Source: Siderastrea radians
Taxonomy: Eukaryota; Cnidaria; Anthozoa; Scleractinia; Rhizangiidae
Direction of reading: 5' to 3'
NCBI GenBank assembly: GCA_964017195.1
Contig: OZ024894.1
Coordinates: 35,983,614 to 36,047,613 of the forward strand
Length of the DNA stretch: 64,000 nucleotides
Both the position numbers and the translations under genes were made by a program. Of this stretch, positions 60,911-64,000 are shown in pieces. Below the pieces are notes generated by a model, which had not been told where the DNA came from, ran no database searches, and saw only the letters and a list, made by a program, of their open reading frames with translations. The first letter of the stretch is position 1. Every line of letters starts with the position of its first letter.

Positions 60911-61606
60911 ATGCCCCCCGACATCGACATGATTGGAGAACAAGATCTTGAGGCCATGGAACTCCACATGGGTCATGGCCATGTGGTATACACCGGGGGA
61001 GCCAAACGCACCGATGACTTGGTGGAACAATTGGCCAAACAATTTGGGATGCAAGTGGAAGTCCTGGTACCCCCTAACCATCCTCGAGCCACCTTGATCA
61101 CCCCGTCCACCGTGGAAGTCCTCATGCTGGCCAACCCGCATCTTCACCAGGCGGCTGAGAAACTAGGGAAACGGATGCCGAGTCATTTTTACACCCTGCA
61201 ATTGCTGCAACGCAATTATCAAATTGCCAAAAAAGCACATACCCTCTATGCGTTTGGCATCTTGGAACAGGATAAAAAACGCGTGAAAGGAGGCACCGGT
61301 TGGACTGTGCAATTGGCCATGGATCAAGGCAAACCCGTCTATCTCTTTGATATGCCCAGTCAATCGTGGTACCGCTCGGACCATTACTACCAAGTCAACG
61401 AGAATGCCGCCACCCTGGTCACTGGCAGTCAATTTGTCCCTTGGGGTCCCAAAAAGCCGACCCTTCATCAAAGCAGTGCCGTGGTAGGATCCCGTGATCT
61501 CGACAACCAAACCCGACAGGAAATTCAAGCCTTATTCAATCGCACCTTCTGTCTACCCGAGAACATTGATCAATTACGCAGGGAGCTCGAAGACTTTCAT
61601 TTGTAA
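60911..61606 (+). CDS. SLOG-superfamily (DprA/LOG-like) nucleotide-ligand protein of the virus
   Basis: 231 residues. Two loops of the Rossmann-like SLOG fold are visible: VVYTGGAKRTDDLVEQLAKQ (family GG-A-x-G-x-D) at about residues 25-45, with a following VEVLVPPNHPR strand, and RVKGGTGWTVQLAMDQGKP then VYLFDM (family GGTG-x-x-x-x-x-A-x-x-x-GKP) at about 125-150. SLOG proteins include DprA/Smf, LOG cytokinin enzymes, the TRPM sensor region and the Thoeris effector ThsA, which bind or cleave nucleotide ligands, several of them ADP-ribose derivatives. No catalytic LOG motif (PGGxGTxxE) is seen, so ligand binding is more likely than LOG hydrolysis. It is intact, with no introns. Confidence 0.75.
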   Translation: MPPDIDMIGEQDLEAMELHMGHGHVVYTGGAKRTDDLVEQLAKQFGMQVEVLVPPNHPRATLITPSTVEVLMLANPHLHQAAEKLGKRMPSHFYTLQLLQRNYQIAKKAHTLYAFGILEQDKKRVKGGTGWTVQLAMDQGKPVYLFDMPSQSWYRSDHYYQVNENAATLVTGSQFVPWGPKKPTLHQSSAVVGSRDLDNQTRQEIQALFNRTFCLPENIDQLRRELEDFHL

Positions 61607-61609
61607 TTT

Positions 61610-61780
61610 TTACTTTTCCAATTGTACATAGCTCTTCTTTTCAATTTTTTACTTTTTGAATTGTACATAGCTTTTTCCAATTTTCTAGTTTTTATTTTTT
61701 CAATTTTTAGTTTTTCAATTGTACATAGCCTTTCAATTTTTAGTTTTCAATCTGTACATAGCTTTTCAATTTTTCCTAGG
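61610..61780 (+). repeat. Degenerate repeats with four UGUACAUA elements
   Basis: The 3' flank of the SLOG gene has four copies of TTGTACATAGC-type units (TGTACATA at 61623, 61662, 61720 and 61753) in T-rich spacers with TTTTCAATTTTT. UGUANAUA is the Pumilio recognition element. Confidence 0.8.
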
Positions 61781-61952
61781 ACCCGCGTGGCAAGAGATGG
61801 ACACGGACAACCATTTGTAAAAAACATCGACTCTTTTTAATTAAAAAAATTTTAAAAAACTGACAACACTGGTTTTGTACGTTCATCATAAATAATTTGT
61901 CTTGACTCACAATAAAATGTCCCATAAAAACTGAACATGAAAAAAAAAAACG

Positions 61953-62918
61953 TCATGTCCGTTGACTTTTTCTGGAGAGTTGAAGAGTGAGGATGGTGTT
62001 GCCTTGTTTGAAGGGAGCCGGCTGTCCATTGGCTGTTTGAATGTCAATGGCAATGCTGTCAAAGATCGTTTTACCAAGAGGAAAAAACATCCGTTGCGTG
62101 GTATCAAACTGATGATCGGTATTGCCGGCATCCATGGCACGTAAAAAACCTTTTTGTTGATTTCCAACAATACTCTGTGCGACGAGATCCGTGTAAATCA
62201 TGAGTTGTTGTTGTTGTGGTTTGACAGTTTGCGTGGTGGGAAATGGTTGCCGACTGAGATTAGGACCCAAGAAGAAGTAATAATCGAAATCGGGATGAGT
62301 AAAGCTGACGGACACAATGCCATGCGGTGGATATTTGTTGACAGGACCGACGGTTGGTGTCCATTTGACAAGTCGCATCAGTTGAGCGAATTTCCATTCC
62401 ATTTCAAATTGCATGTTGGCTGGAATGAGTACATACAAGGAATCTAATTCGGGGTCGATGCCAGTATTGGTGATTTTCACGTAGGGTTGAGCCAGGTTGA
62501 GAGTGGCTAGTTCTTGTCGTTTAGCTTGATCGTCCACGTCCATTTTGGCTATATCCATCATCACCTCCATGTGTTGTTTTTCCATTTCGTATGCGATGGC
62601 GATCCATGCTTCTTTCAAATTGTGATAATACCCTGGGGGTAAATGGATTTGTTTGGTCACTTGAATGGGAGCCGTTCCATCGCCACGTTTTGGTATGTAT
62701 CTGATATCTGTTTTCATCCAGTGTTTTTGACTATCTTCTTCCGTCCAATTCTGCTTGGTTTGATGTTCCAATTGTTGATTAAAACCAGGGTGTGAGATAT
62801 GAACCAGAGCCGCTTCCCAATCATCTTCTACCAGATAGTGTGAATGAGGAAGTCTGGCGGTAAATTTTTGCCCCGTGCCTTGTGCTTGATCACTGAGGAG
62901 GGTGATGTAGAAACTCAT
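61953..62918 (-). CDS. Single-jelly-roll minor capsid (penton-like) protein
   Basis: 321 residues from ATG 62918 (MSFYITLLSD). A TATAAAAA box at 62954-62947 lies too close to the ATG at 62939 for that codon to be in the transcript, so the later start is preferred. The protein has features of the Polinton/adintovirus minor capsid family: an early PHSHYLVEDDWEAALVHI strand pair, LPPGYYHNLKEAW, IYTDLVAQSIVGNQQKGFLR near the end, and a closing FDSIAIDIQTANGQPAPF with LTLQLSRKS. These form the pentameric vertex in related viruses. It is convergent with the SLOG gene. Confidence 0.75.
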   Translation of the reverse strand: MSFYITLLSDQAQGTGQKFTARLPHSHYLVEDDWEAALVHISHPGFNQQLEHQTKQNWTEEDSQKHWMKTDIRYIPKRGDGTAPIQVTKQIHLPPGYYHNLKEAWIAIAYEMEKQHMEVMMDIAKMDVDDQAKRQELATLNLAQPYVKITNTGIDPELDSLYVLIPANMQFEMEWKFAQLMRLVKWTPTVGPVNKYPPHGIVSVSFTHPDFDYYFFLGPNLSRQPFPTTQTVKPQQQQLMIYTDLVAQSIVGNQQKGFLRAMDAGNTDHQFDTTQRMFFPLGKTIFDSIAIDIQTANGQPAPFKQGNTILTLQLSRKSQRT

Positions 62919-62944
62919 GGTGACAACAAAATAGCCCATGGTTG

Positions 62945-62960
62945 CCTTTTTATACCTCCA
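62945..62960 (-). promoter_or_regulatory. TATA box of the minor capsid gene
   Basis: On the minus strand it reads GGTATAAAAAGGC. A start about 25-30 bp downstream falls near 62924, between the two candidate start codons. Confidence 0.6.
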
Positions 62961-62969
62961 CCCACGTCA

Positions 62970-63340
62970 CCTTTCCGGATTACAAGCGTTACCAGTTGGT
63001 GTACGACAAGAGAGTCATTGATCCTGCCACCTTTCAAACCTACCCTTACGGATATCGAGCCGCCTGCCAAGACACACCTTCACCCTGTTGATGCGTGTGT
63101 GACCACACCCAAAAAAAAGGATTAAAAAGTCATTGATTTCAACATGGCGTCTTTTTTTAATCTGATCTGAGCCCGCGATCCCCATTTTTCCCCCCGACTG
63201 GTCAGCGGTTTCCCACCCTAGCCAGAGGGCTATTTACCTACGTCATGTAAGCGTCACGAAATGTCCTCTCTTTTCTGATCTGAGCCCGTGATCCCTTTAT
63301 CCCTATGTATTCCCTATGTATTCCCTATTTATTATATGGC
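62970..63340. repeat. Right terminal inverted repeat, truncated, with polymerase 3' end
   Basis: Inverted copy of 45190-45583, differing at roughly ten positions. It includes the last 40 codons of the polymerase in plus orientation with no change, ending CQDTPSPC then TGA. Similarity stops in the CCCTATGTATT array. The outer 850 bp found at the left end are missing. Confidence 0.88.
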
Positions 63341-64000
63341 AAGCAATTCTCCGGTCTAAATCGAGTGTTCTGATTGGTTAGTTTTCGGTCGGGATTTTAC
63401 AGTACGGACCATTACCATGGAAACAGTCCTTTTTGGATAATTTTTTTTTCACGCTCCCGCTCCGGATCCCGCAAAATTCAAACTGCGAAAATGCAAGAAG
63501 ATAGAAAAAAGGAAGGTTTGGAGCTGGTACAAAACAAATGAACGAGGTAAACACGTCTGTTTAGAAAAAGCGCTCTTCAATTAACTTTACCGACTTTTTG
63601 ATATAAGCAAAAGATTCGCCGGCAGTGAATCAAAAAGCATGGCCAACGCTCTTCAGTTGTGTGTGTTTATTGTTTTTTTGTACGGCTATAGACTGTAAGC
63701 TGTACAGAGCCGAGTAAATCGGCCAAGACTTAAACAATAATTATTAAAATTCAGCATTAACAAAAGAGTACGTTTCTCACAAAAAAAAAATTTGAAAACT
63801 GCAAAACGACTTTAGCAAACGGCTTTCATCGGCAACTGTAAATCGAAAGGAAACGATCACGTTCTTGTCTAGTTTAATATTGGCCATCGCTTCAGTCAGC
63901 GCTTTCCACGAGAACAAATTAAAGCTACACGTACATGTATTAAACTAACAGTGTACCTTGATTCCTCAGCGAGAATTTTGCTCTTGTAGTGGACATCCTT
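63341..64000. other. Right flank, host repeat-like DNA
   Basis: AT-rich non-coding sequence beginning TATTTATTATATGGCAAGC. No satellite like that at 42.4-44.3 kb and no gene are seen. Confidence 0.55.

Larger units (their letters stand above)
44341..63340. mobile_element. Integrated Polinton/adintovirus-type DNA virus, nested and partly degraded
   Basis: The left end breaks into the satellite exactly at an AGTAGTAAGG terminus, the 5'-AG start typical of Polintons. Genes: DNA polymerase B (minus), a short plus-strand early-type ORF pair, a run of minus-strand virion-type genes (PLA2 to packaging ATPase), a SLOG protein (plus) and a single-jelly-roll protein (minus). The inverted repeat 45190-45583 is matched at 62970-63340. 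The outer 850 bp of the left repeat have no partner on the right, and no satellite or target duplication follows, so the right end is truncated or rearranged. About 6.8 kb inside is a Harbinger transposon. No major capsid, protease or rve integrase gene is seen. Confidence 0.85.

Noticed and set aside
62844..63125. 93-codon plus ORF across the right repeat
   Set aside because: It reads the repeat in a frame different from the polymerase tail; the same peptide appears at 45603-45415 for the same reason.

Overview
The window is animal nuclear DNA. Genes have phase-consistent GT-AG introns, there are many MITEs, LINE remnants and microsatellites, and the host protein families point to an anthozoan cnidarian, probably a stony coral or sea anemone. 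The phylum is inferred from repeat style and gene content, not from a marker gene.

Region 1 (about 2.1-35.2 kb) is a host immune-type locus with two head-to-head genes. On the minus strand (16022 down to 2148, 3' end not identified) lies a Deltex/DTX3L-like E3 ligase with the order RRM, KH-like, macrodomain, RING, Deltex C-terminal domain. On the plus strand (16518-35232) lies a complete 12-exon PARP14-like gene of 2060 codons: six RRMs, a run of KH-like repeats, three macrodomains, WWE and a mono-ADP-ribosyltransferase (ART) domain. The genes share a 495-bp divergent promoter that holds a STAT/GAS-type site, a palindromic kappa-B site and an IRF/ISRE-type site. In mammals PARP9, DTX3L, PARP15 and PARP14 are clustered and PARP9/DTX3L share a bidirectional interferon-responsive promoter, so the layout is strikingly parallel. 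Introns hold foldback MITEs, a hAT-type MITE, a TIR-bounded element with a dead THAP exon, and a broken Crypton/DUF3504 gene.

Region 2 (35.2-44.3 kb) is repeat-rich: a LINE 3' end, a TATA-box transposon-like first exon, about twelve copies of a 92-bp tandem repeat, a dispersed repeat also present near 4.3 kb, and a satellite of about 370 bp in five to six units.

Region 3 (44.34-63.34 kb) is an integrated Polinton/adintovirus-type DNA virus inserted into that satellite. It has a family B, protein-primed type DNA polymerase (broken by one in-frame TAG), a parvovirus-type phospholipase A2, an A32-like packaging ATPase, a single-jelly-roll minor capsid protein, several small basic virion-like proteins that share a QRGG motif, and a SLOG-family (DprA/LOG-like) nucleotide-ligand protein. 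The terminal inverted repeat runs into the polymerase gene. No major capsid, protease or integrase gene is visible. A two-gene PIF/Harbinger transposon (Myb-like protein and DDE transposase, both apparently intact) is nested inside it at about 54.1-60.9 kb.

The most interesting items are the macro-RING-Deltex fusion beside PARP14, its NF-kB/IRF/STAT-type divergent promoter, and the viral SLOG gene, whose family binds ADP-ribose-type signals, the same chemistry that the neighbouring host genes make and read.
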